Source: an uncultured Rhizobiaceae group bacterium
GTDB taxonomy: Bacteria > Pseudomonadota > Alphaproteobacteria > Rhizobiales > Rhizobiaceae
NCBI GenBank assembly: GCA_938010435.1
Contig: CALLUS010000008.1
Coordinates: 205,038 to 269,037 of the forward strand
Length of the DNA: 64,000 bases
Direction: 5' to 3'
The notes beneath the pieces are model-generated. The model was not told the origin of the DNA, ran no database searches, and saw only the letters and a list, made by a program, of their open reading frames with translations. This document shows positions 28,235 to 37,188 of the stretch, one piece after another; within the stretch, counting starts at the first letter, position 1; every line of letters starts with the position of its first letter. The position numbers were made by a program, and so were the translations under genes.

Positions 28235-29077
28235 ATGCCACATCGATCAGGAAAAATTGCCTTCCAAGGTGAACCGGGAGCTAATTCAGATACGGCTTGC
28301 CGCAATGTCTATGCCAATATGGAACCATTGCCCTGCCCAACATTTGAAGATGCGTTTGAAGCCTTAAAATCCGGTGCGGCTGACCTTGCCATGATACCGA
28401 TTGAAAACACTCTGGCTGGACGTGTTGCTGATATTCACACGCTTTTGCCAGAATCCGGTCTTCACATCATCGGTGAATATTTTCTACCAATCCATTTTCA
28501 ACTTATGGTTCTGCCCGGTGTTGAGCTCAAAGATATTGAAACGGTCTATTCGCACATTCATGCCCTCGGCCAATGCCGCAAAATCATCCGTGACAATGGC
28601 TGGAAGGGCGTGATTGCCGGAGATACGGCTGGAGCTGCCCGCATGATCGCCGAAAACGGCGACCGCAAGGCTGCCGCACTGTCTCCCCTTCTGGCAGCAG
28701 AAATGTATGGCATGAACATTCTCAAAGAGAATGTGGAAGATTCCGAACACAATATTACGCGATTTGTTATTCTTTCGCGCACCCCTGAAATTCCTGATGC
28801 GGATGCAGGCCCTGCTGTGACCACATTTGTGTTCCGCGTGCGCAATGTCCCAGCAGCTCTTTATAAAGTCATGGGCGGATTCGCCACGAACGGCGTGAAC
28901 ATGACGAAGCTGGAAAGCTATCAAGGCGGCACATTCACGGCGACGATTTTTTACGCCGATATTGAAGGCCATCCTGATCAGCAGAATGTAAAATACGCAC
29001 TTGAAGAAATGGATTTCTTCTCATCTGAGAAGACCATTCTTGGGGTTTATCCGGCAGCTGTTGATCGTGGGCGCTAA
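28235..29077 (+). CDS. pheA: Prephenate dehydratase
   Basis: Converts prephenate to phenylpyruvate in phenylalanine synthesis. The 280-aa protein is the monofunctional type without chorismate mutase: a PDT domain (FQGEPGANSDTACR, then DLAMIPIENTLAGRV) to about residue 185 with the catalytic Thr-Arg-Phe in NITRFVIL, followed by an ACT domain that senses phenylalanine (VRNVPAALYKVMGGFATNGVNMTKLESY, the ESR-type motif). It begins 1 nt after kdsB, so the two form an operon, an arrangement conserved in Rhizobiales. It is tail-to-tail with gnd. Confidence 0.95.
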   Translation: MPHRSGKIAFQGEPGANSDTACRNVYANMEPLPCPTFEDAFEALKSGAADLAMIPIENTLAGRVADIHTLLPESGLHIIGEYFLPIHFQLMVLPGVELKDIETVYSHIHALGQCRKIIRDNGWKGVIAGDTAGAARMIAENGDRKAAALSPLLAAEMYGMNILKENVEDSEHNITRFVILSRTPEIPDADAGPAVTTFVFRVRNVPAALYKVMGGFATNGVNMTKLESYQGGTFTATIFYADIEGHPDQQNVKYALEEMDFFSSEKTILGVYPAAVDRGR

Positions 29078-29111
29078 AAGCTAACCCACACCCTATTTGG
29101 ATTGTTCGCAC

Positions 29112-30536
29112 CTAAATTGTTCCCAAAGCCCAAGGGCCATGGTGTGCGCCTTCTTCGTCCAATCGGCCAAATGAATGCGCCCCGAAATAGTCTCGCTGCC
29201 CTTGAATCATATTCGCTGTTCCGCGCGATGTTCGCATAGAATCAAAATAGGACAGTGCTGCAGACAGTGCAGGTACGGGCATTCCATTCGTCGCAGCAAC
29301 AGCAATCACTTTGCGCAATCCATTGTGGGTGGATTTCATCCTGTCAGCAAAGGCATCAGCAAACATCATATTGCTGTCCGGATCGTGCTTCAAAGCGGTT
29401 GCCATATCGTCCAGCATGGCGGAACGGATAATGCAGCCTTCGCGCCACACTTCAGCAATCTGGGGCAAAGGCAATTTCCAGCCATAATCATCGGACGCAC
29501 TGTCGAGCATGGCGAAACCCTGTGCATAACAAGCAACTTTACCCGCCAACAAAGCTTGCTCAAGCACATCCAGAGAGAGTTCTTCGCGGTTGATTGATTG
29601 CGGTGCAGACCCAAAGATGCCTTCACCTGTTTTACGTTCACCTACACGTGACGACAGATTGCGGGCGGCCACAGCTGCATCAATCGCTGTTACAGGCGAG
29701 GCACGGTGCAGCGCTTCAATTGCCGTCCAACGCCCAGTGCCTTTTTGACCAGCGCTGTCTAAAATAACATCCAACATCGGCTTGCCAGTTTTAGCATCAG
29801 TGGCTTTGGCAACCTCAGCGGATATTTCAATAAGATAGGATTGCAAAGGACCTTTGTTCCATGTGTCAAACACATCTCCAATGTCCCCTGCCGCCATGCC
29901 AAACCCATCACGCATCAGACCATAAACTTCAGCTATCATCTGCATATCGGCATATTCGATGCCGTTGTGAACCATTTTCACATAGTGACCTGCTCCCGCT
30001 TCTCCCATATATGTGGCGCAGGGCTGGCCTTCAAACTTTGCAGAAATAGCTTCCAATACAGGGGCCATACGGTCCCATGCGGGGCGATCGCCACCACCCA
30101 TAATTGAAGGGCCATTGCGCGCGCCCACCTCCCCACCGGACACTCCAATGCCGAGGAACATTTCAATGCTGTCGCGTGCAGCTTCAGCACGACGGTTGGT
30201 GTCATCGAAATTGGCATTACCAGCATCGATAATCATGTCATCTTTAGCGAGTAACGGGCGCAGCGCTTCAATTTGAGCGTCAACAATTGGGCCGGCCGGC
30301 ACCATGAGAATGATATTACGCGGCGGTTTGATACTAGCCACAAACTCTTCCAACGTGGCAGTGGGTGTCAATTGCCCAGCCAACTCGCCTGCACCTTTGT
30401 GGAACTTTACAGTGACCGAATGGGTACGGTTGTAAACAGCAAGCCGAAACCCTTTCTCCGCAATGTTGAGAGCGAGATTGGCCCCCATGGTTCCGAGTCC
30501 CAACAAACCAATAGAAGGAAGATCATGTGAGGCCAT
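29112..30536 (-). CDS. gnd: 6-phosphogluconate dehydrogenase, decarboxylating
   Basis: Oxidative pentose-phosphate enzyme: 6-phosphogluconate plus NADP+ gives ribulose 5-phosphate, CO2 and NADPH. The 474-aa length is normal for the long form. Seen: the Rossmann motif LLGLGTMGANLALN, IIDAGNANF with the family signature nearby, SGGEVGARNGPSIM, the catalytic Lys in GHYVKMVHNGIEY, and the C-terminal NMIQGQRDYFGAHSF with the substrate-contacting residues. It is a single gene, convergent to pheA. Confidence 0.95.
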   Translation of the reverse strand: MASHDLPSIGLLGLGTMGANLALNIAEKGFRLAVYNRTHSVTVKFHKGAGELAGQLTPTATLEEFVASIKPPRNIILMVPAGPIVDAQIEALRPLLAKDDMIIDAGNANFDDTNRRAEAARDSIEMFLGIGVSGGEVGARNGPSIMGGGDRPAWDRMAPVLEAISAKFEGQPCATYMGEAGAGHYVKMVHNGIEYADMQMIAEVYGLMRDGFGMAAGDIGDVFDTWNKGPLQSYLIEISAEVAKATDAKTGKPMLDVILDSAGQKGTGRWTAIEALHRASPVTAIDAAVAARNLSSRVGERKTGEGIFGSAPQSINREELSLDVLEQALLAGKVACYAQGFAMLDSASDDYGWKLPLPQIAEVWREGCIIRSAMLDDMATALKHDPDSNMMFADAFADRMKSTHNGLRKVIAVAATNGMPVPALSAALSYFDSMRTSRGTANMIQGQRDYFGAHSFGRLDEEGAHHGPWALGTI

Positions 30537-30715
30537 AATAGAGCGCTTTCAAAACGATGGGAAAATATCAGCTCTTTTATTTGATATTGCAGGTTGTGTG
30601 ACAAGAGGGAGAACCGTTTAATATTCCAGATTGATGTTCAGATTGGCGCTTTCCTTCACGAATTTGTGTTCTGCACAGCAATCACAAAGTAAGAAACTTC
30701 CGCTAGAACTTTTTC

Positions 30716-31030
30716 ATGTTTCGATGGATCACCACCCTTGCACTCATTGCAATCGTGTTCACAGCAACCGGGCTTCATAAGCTTGGTGGTGAAGTACGTG
30801 CTGCCGCATCCGTGCAAATTGTTGAAACAAATCAGTCAACCAAGGCAACCTGTTGCAGGGATACCAAAGAGCATAAACACAGCACATGTGTTGCGCCCTA
30901 CATAGTTACATCGAGTGAAGGCCATTGTTTGAGCAATCGACAAAACACAGTCTTTATTTCTCACGATGACAGCATGCAAACTGGCGCGTCTGCATCCCCG
31001 CTGAAGCGTCCACCAAGACCTTTTCTGTAA
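30716..31030 (+). CDS. Small secreted Cys/His-rich protein
   Basis: A 104-aa protein with a signal peptide (MFRWITTLALIAIVFTATGLH, weak charge, then AAA cleavage region). The mature part has a cluster of Cys and His: TCCRDTKEHKHSTC and later EGHC, suggesting metal binding or disulfides in the periplasm. The end is Pro/Arg-rich (LKRPPRPFL). The SD is weak. It is followed 60 nt later by the L,D-transpeptidase gene. I do not recognise the family; a metal-handling role is only a guess. Confidence 0.55.
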   Translation: MFRWITTLALIAIVFTATGLHKLGGEVRAAASVQIVETNQSTKATCCRDTKEHKHSTCVAPYIVTSSEGHCLSNRQNTVFISHDDSMQTGASASPLKRPPRPFL

Positions 31031-31090
31031 TCCATTTTATCCCGTTGGGTCTCCAACATAAATTGCATTCAGTATCAGGAGGTCACAATC

Positions 31091-31687
31091 GTGATCAACA
31101 GACGTTCTCTTCTCGCAAGCGTATTCGCTTTTACTACCGTTCCATCCAGCATTTTGCTCTCTGGCGAGGCATTGGCCCATCACACTAAAAAACGCAGCCG
31201 CAAGCGCAAGGCTTTTAAACTCTCTCGCCGTTTTGAACCTCAGCGCGTGCGATTCCGGGGCTATAAGCCCGGTACAATCGTAGTCGATCCACGCAATCAC
31301 TATTTGTATCTTGTTGAAAGCCGCTCACGCGCGCGCCGTTATGGTGTTGGCGTCGGCAAGGCAGGCTTGGCCTTTAAAGGCTCTGCCATTATCCGCCGCA
31401 AAGCGGAATGGCCAAGCTGGACACCAACAAAAAACATGATCCGCCGCGAACCTGCCAAATATGCAAAATATGCTGACGGTGTACCTGGCGGACCAGGCAA
31501 TCCTTTGGGCGCCCGCGCATTGTATCTATATAAAGGCAAACGTGACACATATTTCCGAATCCATGGTACAACGCAGCCATGGTCAATCGGGCGTTCCGTA
31601 TCAAATGGATGTATTCGAATGCTTAACGCACATGTAAAAGACTTGTACCAACGCGTGCCTCTCGGCTCACGGGTGGTGGTTCTATAA
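31091..31687 (+). CDS. L,D-transpeptidase (YkuD), Tat-exported
   Basis: A 198-aa periplasmic L,D-transpeptidase that forms 3-3 crosslinks in peptidoglycan or attaches proteins to it. The catalytic block is HGTTQPWSIGRSVSNGCIRM with the His, Ser and Cys of the YkuD domain. The N-terminus has a twin-arginine stretch (INRRSLLASVF) and an AxA-type cleavage region near residue 32. The start is a GTG preceded by a perfect AGGAGGT, about 7 nt upstream. Its stop overlaps the next ATG by one base (TAATG), so both transpeptidases are made together. Confidence 0.9.
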   Translation: MINRRSLLASVFAFTTVPSSILLSGEALAHHTKKRSRKRKAFKLSRRFEPQRVRFRGYKPGTIVVDPRNHYLYLVESRSRARRYGVGVGKAGLAFKGSAIIRRKAEWPSWTPTKNMIRREPAKYAKYADGVPGGPGNPLGARALYLYKGKRDTYFRIHGTTQPWSIGRSVSNGCIRMLNAHVKDLYQRVPLGSRVVVL

Positions 31688-32397
31688 TGACATTTAAAAA
31701 TAATATTTTCAGCGATGTGCTTCCGCGGCGTCAATTCTTGTCAGGGGGAGCAAGTGCAGCAGCACTTGCACTCACAGGCTGTGCCATTCCACGTGATCCG
31801 GGGGTTGAACGCAGACGTCTTGTTGCCCAAAAACGCGAACGTGATACTCGCTATTATCGTGACCTTTACGGCCCCATCAACACTGAACAATTTCCCATTC
31901 CTGCTGTACGGTTGGATGTGGTAAAGCCAAAATTCTGGAGGCTTGAAGTCCCGAATACAACAGGCGAGGCGCCCGGTACAGTTGTGGTGGACACTAAGAC
32001 CTTTCATCTTTATTTCACCCAAGAAGACGGCACTGCCATGCGCTATGGTGTCGGGCTTGGGCGGGCCGGATTTGAGTGGTCAGGCCGCGCGCGCGTAGCC
32101 TGGAAACGGGCATGGCCGAAATGGACACCACCCGCTGAAATGATAGAGCGTCAGCCAGAGCTTGAAAAATGGAGTGCTGCTAACGGGGGCATGCCTCCGG
32201 GCATTGAGAACCCGTTGGGTGCGCGGGCGCTATATATTTTTGAAGGTGGTGTCGACACACTTTACCGGATTCACGGTTCACCTGAAGATTTCAGTATTGG
32301 TCGAGCAGTATCTAGCGGCTGCGTAAGATTGCTCAACCATGATATCATCGACCTCTACAATCGCGTGCCCAATGACACGCCAATTGTGGTGCTTTAA
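31687..32397 (+). CDS. L,D-transpeptidase (YkuD), Tat lipoprotein
   Basis: A 236-aa paralogue of the upstream enzyme. The signal has twin Arg followed by Phe-Leu (LPRRQFLSGG) and ends in a lipobox, LALTGC, so the mature protein is probably a Tat-exported lipoprotein. The catalytic region is HGSPEDFSIGRAVSSGCVRL: Ser-Gly-Cys in place of the more usual Asn-Gly-Cys. Shared blocks with its neighbour are ENPLGARALY and the WPKWTPPAEMI segment. Coupled to the upstream gene through TAATG. Confidence 0.9.
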   Translation: MTFKNNIFSDVLPRRQFLSGGASAAALALTGCAIPRDPGVERRRLVAQKRERDTRYYRDLYGPINTEQFPIPAVRLDVVKPKFWRLEVPNTTGEAPGTVVVDTKTFHLYFTQEDGTAMRYGVGLGRAGFEWSGRARVAWKRAWPKWTPPAEMIERQPELEKWSAANGGMPPGIENPLGARALYIFEGGVDTLYRIHGSPEDFSIGRAVSSGCVRLLNHDIIDLYNRVPNDTPIVVL

Positions 32398-32413
32398 AAT
32401 ACGCTCCTAATCC

Positions 32414-32519
32414 GATTGAACTCAATCTCGATTTGGTTGTCTCAGAGCCATTGAGATTTTTATCAAATCTCTAGATCCTCATGCGCGGAACATCGTCCGG
32501 GTCGAGATTGAGTTCAATC
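32414..32519. repeat. 18-bp perfect inverted repeat around the TPP-enzyme stop codon
   Basis: Arm 1, 32414-32431, reads GATTGAACTCAATCTCGA. Arm 2, 32502-32519, is its exact reverse complement and lies within the last coding part of the TPP enzyme, while arm 1 lies beyond the stop. Between them sits a second perfect hairpin, GAGATTT / AAATCTC at 32453-32471, with a 5-nt loop. No T-run follows either stem. It could act as a transcript-end structure between the two convergent genes. Confidence 0.8.
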
Positions 32520-34099
32520 AGAAGTGGGCCATTTCGGGTCTCGATGGCATGAATAGCTTTATCCAATTCAGCATTTGATTCCACAAGCACTCCTTGACCC
32601 CCAAGAGCCGTCGCTATTTCGGCAAAGCACGGCCATTCGAACTGGGCGAGGCTGGGATTCATGTCGCGGTCTACGAACTGAATATGTTCAGCACCATAGG
32701 CGGAATCATTGCATACAATAATAATGAGATCTTGCTTGAGACGAACGGCAGTGTTGAACTCGTTGATCCCGCCCATCATGAATCCGCCATCGCCAGTGAA
32801 CATGACGAGTGGTCTGTTGGGTGCTGCAAATCCAGCACCAATGGCATGCTGAAGGCCAATTCCGATAGAACCGAAATTTGTCGTTGTGATGAAACTTTGA
32901 GCGTTGGGCGCTGATATTCTACACCAAACTTCTGTCATGAATCGCCCACCATCAGTGGTCAATATCCGATCTTTCGGCAGAACCTCCTCCAACTTTTCCA
33001 GTGCATAGACAAAATTGATCGTTCCACATTTTGCATCGGTTGATTTGGTAGGCGGATGAATGGTCAATGAGTTTGCTTTTAGCTCTTTAGTAAATCCACT
33101 GGGTTCAATATCAGCTTCGTTGAGCCAGTGAACAATGTTGTCGGCAGTCAATCCAGCGTCTCCAACAAGCGCTGCATTAGGGTGAAAGTTCTTACTTATT
33201 TCAGCAACATTTTTGTTCACGAGAACCACACGCTTGTTTTTCATCAGTGCGCCATTGTCTGTTGTGAAGTGATGCAAACTTGATCCGAAAGCGACCACAC
33301 AATCACTCTTGGCGATAGCATCATACGTGTCAGGTGTGCTCAACGTTCCAAATATATCCATGTTGAACGGGTGGTCTTTGAACATCCCTTTGGCTTTCAA
33401 CGTCGTTGCTAAAGGCGCTTCAAGGCGATCTGCTAGGCGAACGAGTTTTTCTTCTGAACCGATGGCGCCACCGCCAGCCAACACTACGGGACGCTTGGCT
33501 GATGCGATCATGCCGATCGCTTCATCCAGATTATCGCCTTCAAGCACTGTCATCGGGTCATCAAAAACAGGATAGACGACCTTTTTGTGCTCAATTTCCT
33601 CCCACATGAAATCAGCAGGCATGTTTAAAACAATTGGCCGCTGTTCAACCTGCGCCCGATAAAAGGCATTTGCGATATCCTCGGTTACCGTGGACGGTGC
33701 ACGCATTTGTTCAAAGCCCGCACCTGCAGCCTTGGCCAATTCACGCTGGTCAATGTTCTGTAGATTTTGTGGCGCAATAACTGGAGTGTCACCACACAAA
33801 AGAACCATAGGGGCATGTCCACGCACACCTTCTGCCAGAGCGGTGATACAGTTTGTAAAACCGGGACCATGTGTGACGGTTGCGACACCAACCGTTTCAG
33901 ATATTTTTGAATAACCTAAAGCCATCAATACGGCACTGCCCTCATAGGCAACGGGAACAAACGTGCCACCACACGATCGGACATAGTGATCGACAGCGAA
34001 GAGATTCGCGTCACCCATCAGGCCAAACATTGTCTCAGCATCGTGATCGATTATGCTCTGTGCAATCGATTGGTAAACGTATTTTTTGTCATCAGCCAT
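32471..34099 (-). CDS. Acetolactate-synthase-like TPP-dependent enzyme
   Basis: A 542-aa thiamine-diphosphate enzyme of the acetolactate synthase/benzoylformate decarboxylase/sulfoacetaldehyde acetyltransferase group. The Pyr domain carries the catalytic Glu in PVAYEGSAVLMALGY; the middle domain has KRPVVLAGGGA; the PP domain has the TPP-Mg motif GDGGFMMGG...CNDSAYG. It is not close to IlvB, and no small subunit is adjacent. An Lrp/AsnC regulator is divergently transcribed from the shared 166-nt gap, which suggests control by that regulator. The substrate is unknown, possibly a 2-keto acid linked to the amino acid catabolism next door. Confidence 0.87.
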   Translation of the reverse strand: MADDKKYVYQSIAQSIIDHDAETMFGLMGDANLFAVDHYVRSCGGTFVPVAYEGSAVLMALGYSKISETVGVATVTHGPGFTNCITALAEGVRGHAPMVLLCGDTPVIAPQNLQNIDQRELAKAAGAGFEQMRAPSTVTEDIANAFYRAQVEQRPIVLNMPADFMWEEIEHKKVVYPVFDDPMTVLEGDNLDEAIGMIASAKRPVVLAGGGAIGSEEKLVRLADRLEAPLATTLKAKGMFKDHPFNMDIFGTLSTPDTYDAIAKSDCVVAFGSSLHHFTTDNGALMKNKRVVLVNKNVAEISKNFHPNAALVGDAGLTADNIVHWLNEADIEPSGFTKELKANSLTIHPPTKSTDAKCGTINFVYALEKLEEVLPKDRILTTDGGRFMTEVWCRISAPNAQSFITTTNFGSIGIGLQHAIGAGFAAPNRPLVMFTGDGGFMMGGINEFNTAVRLKQDLIIIVCNDSAYGAEHIQFVDRDMNPSLAQFEWPCFAEIATALGGQGVLVESNAELDKAIHAIETRNGPLLIELNLDPDDVPRMRI

Positions 34100-34182
34100 G
34101 TCGGGCGATCTCGCTTACAATTACTATTTTTAAGTTCCAGGTGCGTCCGAACTCTTTTCAACATAGTAGCAGATTTCTTGAG

Positions 34183-34204
34183 CTCAAATTGTGCATAATT
34201 CGAG
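34183..34204. promoter_or_regulatory. Candidate Lrp/AsnC operator, 22-bp near-palindrome
   Basis: Nested dyad centred on TGCA: flanked by AATT on each side, then CTC and GAG at the outer ends. Only two base pairs out of eleven do not match. It lies between the divergent TPP-enzyme and Lrp genes, 62 nt before the Lrp ATG. The AT-rich dyad and location are typical of autoregulatory AsnC/Lrp sites, but binding is inference. Confidence 0.55.
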
Positions 34205-34265
34205 TTTGTCGGCGCTTCAGTACAATTTTCTTGCAAATTTTTATATATAAGCGCAAAAAATCCGC

Positions 34266-34727
34266 ATGGATGAGTTTGACCGCACAATCGCACTTTCGCT
34301 GCAACGTGACGCCAGTCTTACGAATGCTCAGCTCGCTGAAATCGTGAACCTTTCACCTTCTCAATGTTCCAGACGGAAATCCGCGCTTGAAAACAATGGC
34401 ATCATCGAAGGTTACACTGCTAATTTGAACTCCAAAGCCATGGGTTACAATTTACGTGCTGTGGTTCGGGTCAATCTTTCTTCTCATGATGGGCAAAACG
34501 ACAGCCGGTTTTCAAAATTTCTGTCAACTTGTGATGAGATTTTAGAAGCACATTCTGTCTCAGGCGATGCTGACTATGTTTTGAGCATTCATGTGCATAG
34601 CCTTGATCACTTTGCTGACTTTATTCACAACAGGTTGTTGCCTCATCCGGACGTTTCGCAGGTTCGTTCGGAGATTGTCCTCAGAACGCTCAAAACAAAC
34701 AGGTTTGCCAAGATCCATACTGAATAA
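34266..34727 (+). CDS. Lrp/AsnC family regulator (1)
   Basis: A 153-aa feast/famine regulator. The N-terminal helix-turn-helix is MDEFDRTIALSLQRDASLTNAQLAEIVNLSPSQCSRRKSALENNGII, and the C-terminal RAM ligand domain runs from about residue 65 to 145 with the VSGDADYVLSIHV core (Gly-Asp-Asp/Ala-Asp-Tyr). Divergent from the TPP-enzyme gene, which is the likely target. It converges on the second Lrp gene with a 22-nt gap. Confidence 0.88.
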   Translation: MDEFDRTIALSLQRDASLTNAQLAEIVNLSPSQCSRRKSALENNGIIEGYTANLNSKAMGYNLRAVVRVNLSSHDGQNDSRFSKFLSTCDEILEAHSVSGDADYVLSIHVHSLDHFADFIHNRLLPHPDVSQVRSEIVLRTLKTNRFAKIHTE

Positions 34728-34749
34728 ATAAAACGGCCTCGATCATTCT

Positions 34750-35178
34750 CTATTTAGCAGTGTTCAACAAAATACTGGTTTCGCTGTTCAAAATGCCTGG
34801 AATTTCCCGGGTACGGCGCAACAAACCATCAAACTCGGATAAGCTTGAAGTTTCGATTTGTGCAACAAGGTCCCAAGCACCATTGGTGCTATGAAGGCTC
34901 ACTATTTCTGGCATTTTTTTAAGCGAATTAACAATCGTGGATGTGAGGTTACCTTGAACCTCAATGGTCATGAAAGCGCGGATCAGTTCACCACCTGCTG
35001 AGCTGTCAACATCAATCGTAAAACGCTGGATCGTATTTGAACCAATGAGCCTTTCCATGCTGGTTTGAATGGTTGCACGAGATACACCAAGCTGTTCTGC
35101 AAGCATGGTAACGGATGCTCTCGCGTCTCTTTTGAGAGCCGCTAGCAGTTTCCTATCAGTAGGTGTCAAATCAGGCAT
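34750..35178 (-). CDS. Lrp/AsnC family regulator (2)
   Basis: A 142-aa Lrp/AsnC protein. The start MPDLTPTDRKLLAALKRDARASVTMLAEQLGVSRATIQTSMERL is a typical helix-turn-helix; the RAM domain includes STNGAWDLVAQIE. The frame continues upstream to 35247, but those 23 residues are unlike the family, so the ATG at 35178 is chosen. It is divergent from the arginase operon and is the natural candidate to sense arginine or ornithine and control it. Confidence 0.88.
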   Translation of the reverse strand: MPDLTPTDRKLLAALKRDARASVTMLAEQLGVSRATIQTSMERLIGSNTIQRFTIDVDSSAGGELIRAFMTIEVQGNLTSTIVNSLKKMPEIVSLHSTNGAWDLVAQIETSSLSEFDGLLRRTREIPGILNSETSILLNTAK

Positions 35179-35197
35179 TTTTACTAATTTAGGCAAA

Positions 35198-35227
35198 TTG
35201 CGATATATTAGAACCAATCTGTATAAT
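35198..35227 (+). promoter_or_regulatory. Candidate sigma-70-type promoter for the arginase operon
   Basis: TTGCGA (35198-35203), an 18-nt spacer and TATAAT (35222-35227), giving a start near 35234, some 70 nt before the arginase ATG. A CTATATAG palindrome lies just past the -10. The intergenic region is very AT-rich, as expected for Lrp control. Confidence 0.5.
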
Positions 35228-35302
35228 CTATATAGCAAAATAATCAATTTACTAACTATCTGTTCGATTTGATCTCATCCACATTCACCAGAATGAAGTT
35301 TG

Positions 35303-36244
35303 ATGAAAGATGGATTAATGTTGAACTGCACATTAGTCGGGGCACCTGTTGAGAGTGGCGCAAGCCAAATCGGTTGCGTTATGGGGCCTGATGCCTTTCG
35401 AACAGCCGGACTAAAACCAACGATTGAGTCTCTGGGTTACAACGTTCGTGATCTAGGAAATGTTCAACCCAGATCCAACACTCCAACCCCTCATTCAAAC
35501 TTATCAATTCATCATCTAAGTGAAACTATTGGCTGGGCAAGAGCACTGGAAGAAGAAGCGCACAAGGCAATACAATCTTCTGATCTACCTATCTTCCTTG
35601 GCGGCGATCACAGCCTCTCCATAGGAACGGTTCCCGGTGTCACACGACACGCCGCTGAAACTGGTCGCGAACAATTTGTTCTGTGGCTAGATGCGCACCC
35701 TGACATTCATACGTTGGACACAACAACCAGCGGCAATCTTCATGGAACACCCGTGGCCTATTTCACGGGTCAAGATGGATTCAAGGACGCGTATCCCGAA
35801 CTTCGACACCGTGTCGATCCAGCCAATATTTGCATGATGGGTATTCGCTCTGTCGATCCGGCAGAAAACACACATTTAACAGAATGTGGAATCGACGTGC
35901 ACGATATGCGTGCCATAGACGAAGGAGGAATTGCATCTCCCCTGCGCAAATTTCTGGAGCGCATACGAAAAGCAAATGGGGTTTTACATGTGAGTTTGGA
36001 TGTCGATTTTCTGGAACCCAATATTGCACCAGCGGTTGGCACCACCGTACCGGGCGGCGCAACCTTTCGCGAAGCACATCTTATTATGGAAATTTTATAC
36101 GATTGCGGCTTGGTCACATCTCTCGACCTTGTGGAACTCAATCCGTTTCTCGATGAACGTGGGCGTACAGCAAAACTTATGGTCGATCTGTGCGCCAGCC
36201 TGCTTGGGCGCAAAGTATTGGACCGCCCCACAAGGAGTTTCTGA
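35303..36244 (+). CDS. rocF: Arginase
   Basis: Hydrolyses L-arginine to ornithine and urea with a two-manganese centre. The 313-aa protein carries the three ureohydrolase signatures: GGDHSLSIGT, WLDAHPDIHT and SLDVDFLEPNIAPAVGT, with all His and Asp metal ligands. First of three genes that take arginine or citrulline to ornithine and proline. An in-frame TTG at 35300 and an ATG at 35318 (MLNCTLVGAP) are alternatives to the ATG at 35303; the SD is weak for all. The stop overlaps the next ATG (TGATG). Confidence 0.94.
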   Translation: MKDGLMLNCTLVGAPVESGASQIGCVMGPDAFRTAGLKPTIESLGYNVRDLGNVQPRSNTPTPHSNLSIHHLSETIGWARALEEEAHKAIQSSDLPIFLGGDHSLSIGTVPGVTRHAAETGREQFVLWLDAHPDIHTLDTTTSGNLHGTPVAYFTGQDGFKDAYPELRHRVDPANICMMGIRSVDPAENTHLTECGIDVHDMRAIDEGGIASPLRKFLERIRKANGVLHVSLDVDFLEPNIAPAVGTTVPGGATFREAHLIMEILYDCGLVTSLDLVELNPFLDERGRTAKLMVDLCASLLGRKVLDRPTRSF

Positions 36245-37161
36245 TGGAGAACATTCAATCACCATCGTCTATTGTGATGGTTCGGCCTCACAAATTTTGT
36301 TCCAACCCGGAAACCGCTGGCGACAATGGTTTTCAGGTCATCGATCAGTTCGAACAAACTGATATCTCTAAACTTGCACTAAAAGAATTTGATACCGCTG
36401 TTTCTCAACTGGAACATGCAGGTGTCAAAGTTCATGTCTTTGACGACTACGGTGAAAAAGATACGCCGGATTCAGTTTTTCCGAACAACTGGTTTTCAAC
36501 CCATGTGGGCGGCCACATAGCAATTTACCCAATGTTTTCTGCAAACCGTCAACGGGAACGGCGCTGGGATATTATTGAACTGCTCAAACAAAATTATCGT
36601 GTTCAAGACATTATTGATTATTCCGGCCTTGAGCATGATAATCTGTCGCTTGAAGGAACGGGCGCAATGGTAATCGACCACATCGGTCGAGTTGTTTACG
36701 TCGCCAAATCCAACCGGGCAGACCCAATTATTCTTGAACGTTTCTGCACCCATTTCAATTTTGAACCCATGGCTTTTGACGCGGAAGATTCATCTCAAAA
36801 CCGAGTTTACCACACCAATGTCATTATGACTGTTGCAGGCAAATTCGCATTGCTCTGCGGTGAGATGATTGTTGATCCCAAACGTTGTGATGCCGTGGTC
36901 GCTCGTCTTGAAGAAACTGGTCGCGATGTCATTATGTTGTCGAGCGAACAGATCTACGAATTCGCGGGCAATGCGATTGAACTCAAAGGGCGCACCAACC
37001 TTTTGGCTATGTCTTCCAGAGCGCTTGCATCTCTCGACAAAGATCAGCGCTCACGCATCGAAGAATCGGCAGAAATCTTACCAATCTCCATACCAACAAT
37101 CGAAATAGCTGGTGGGTCGGTGCGCTGCATGATTGCTGGCATTCATCTTTCCAAACGTTGA
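36244..37161 (+). CDS. ctlX: Citrulline/arginine-utilisation hydrolase, CtlX-like
   Basis: A 305-aa protein of the guanidino-group modifying (amidinotransferase/dimethylargininase) superfamily. Seen: MVRPHKFCSNPETAGDNGFQ at the start, the SVFPNNWFSTH motif, the LEGTGAMVID region, and a C-terminal GGSVRCMI with the catalytic Cys. The YHTNVIM His and LSLEGTG Glu complete a plausible Cys-His-Glu site. Proteins of this type sit with arginase and ornithine cyclodeaminase and are named CtlX after their role in citrulline use. The ATG overlaps the arginase stop. Confidence 0.85.
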   Translation: MENIQSPSSIVMVRPHKFCSNPETAGDNGFQVIDQFEQTDISKLALKEFDTAVSQLEHAGVKVHVFDDYGEKDTPDSVFPNNWFSTHVGGHIAIYPMFSANRQRERRWDIIELLKQNYRVQDIIDYSGLEHDNLSLEGTGAMVIDHIGRVVYVAKSNRADPIILERFCTHFNFEPMAFDAEDSSQNRVYHTNVIMTVAGKFALLCGEMIVDPKRCDAVVARLEETGRDVIMLSSEQIYEFAGNAIELKGRTNLLAMSSRALASLDKDQRSRIEESAEILPISIPTIEIAGGSVRCMIAGIHLSKR

Positions 37162-37188
37162 TCAACTTAACACTCATTAGGATTACCT

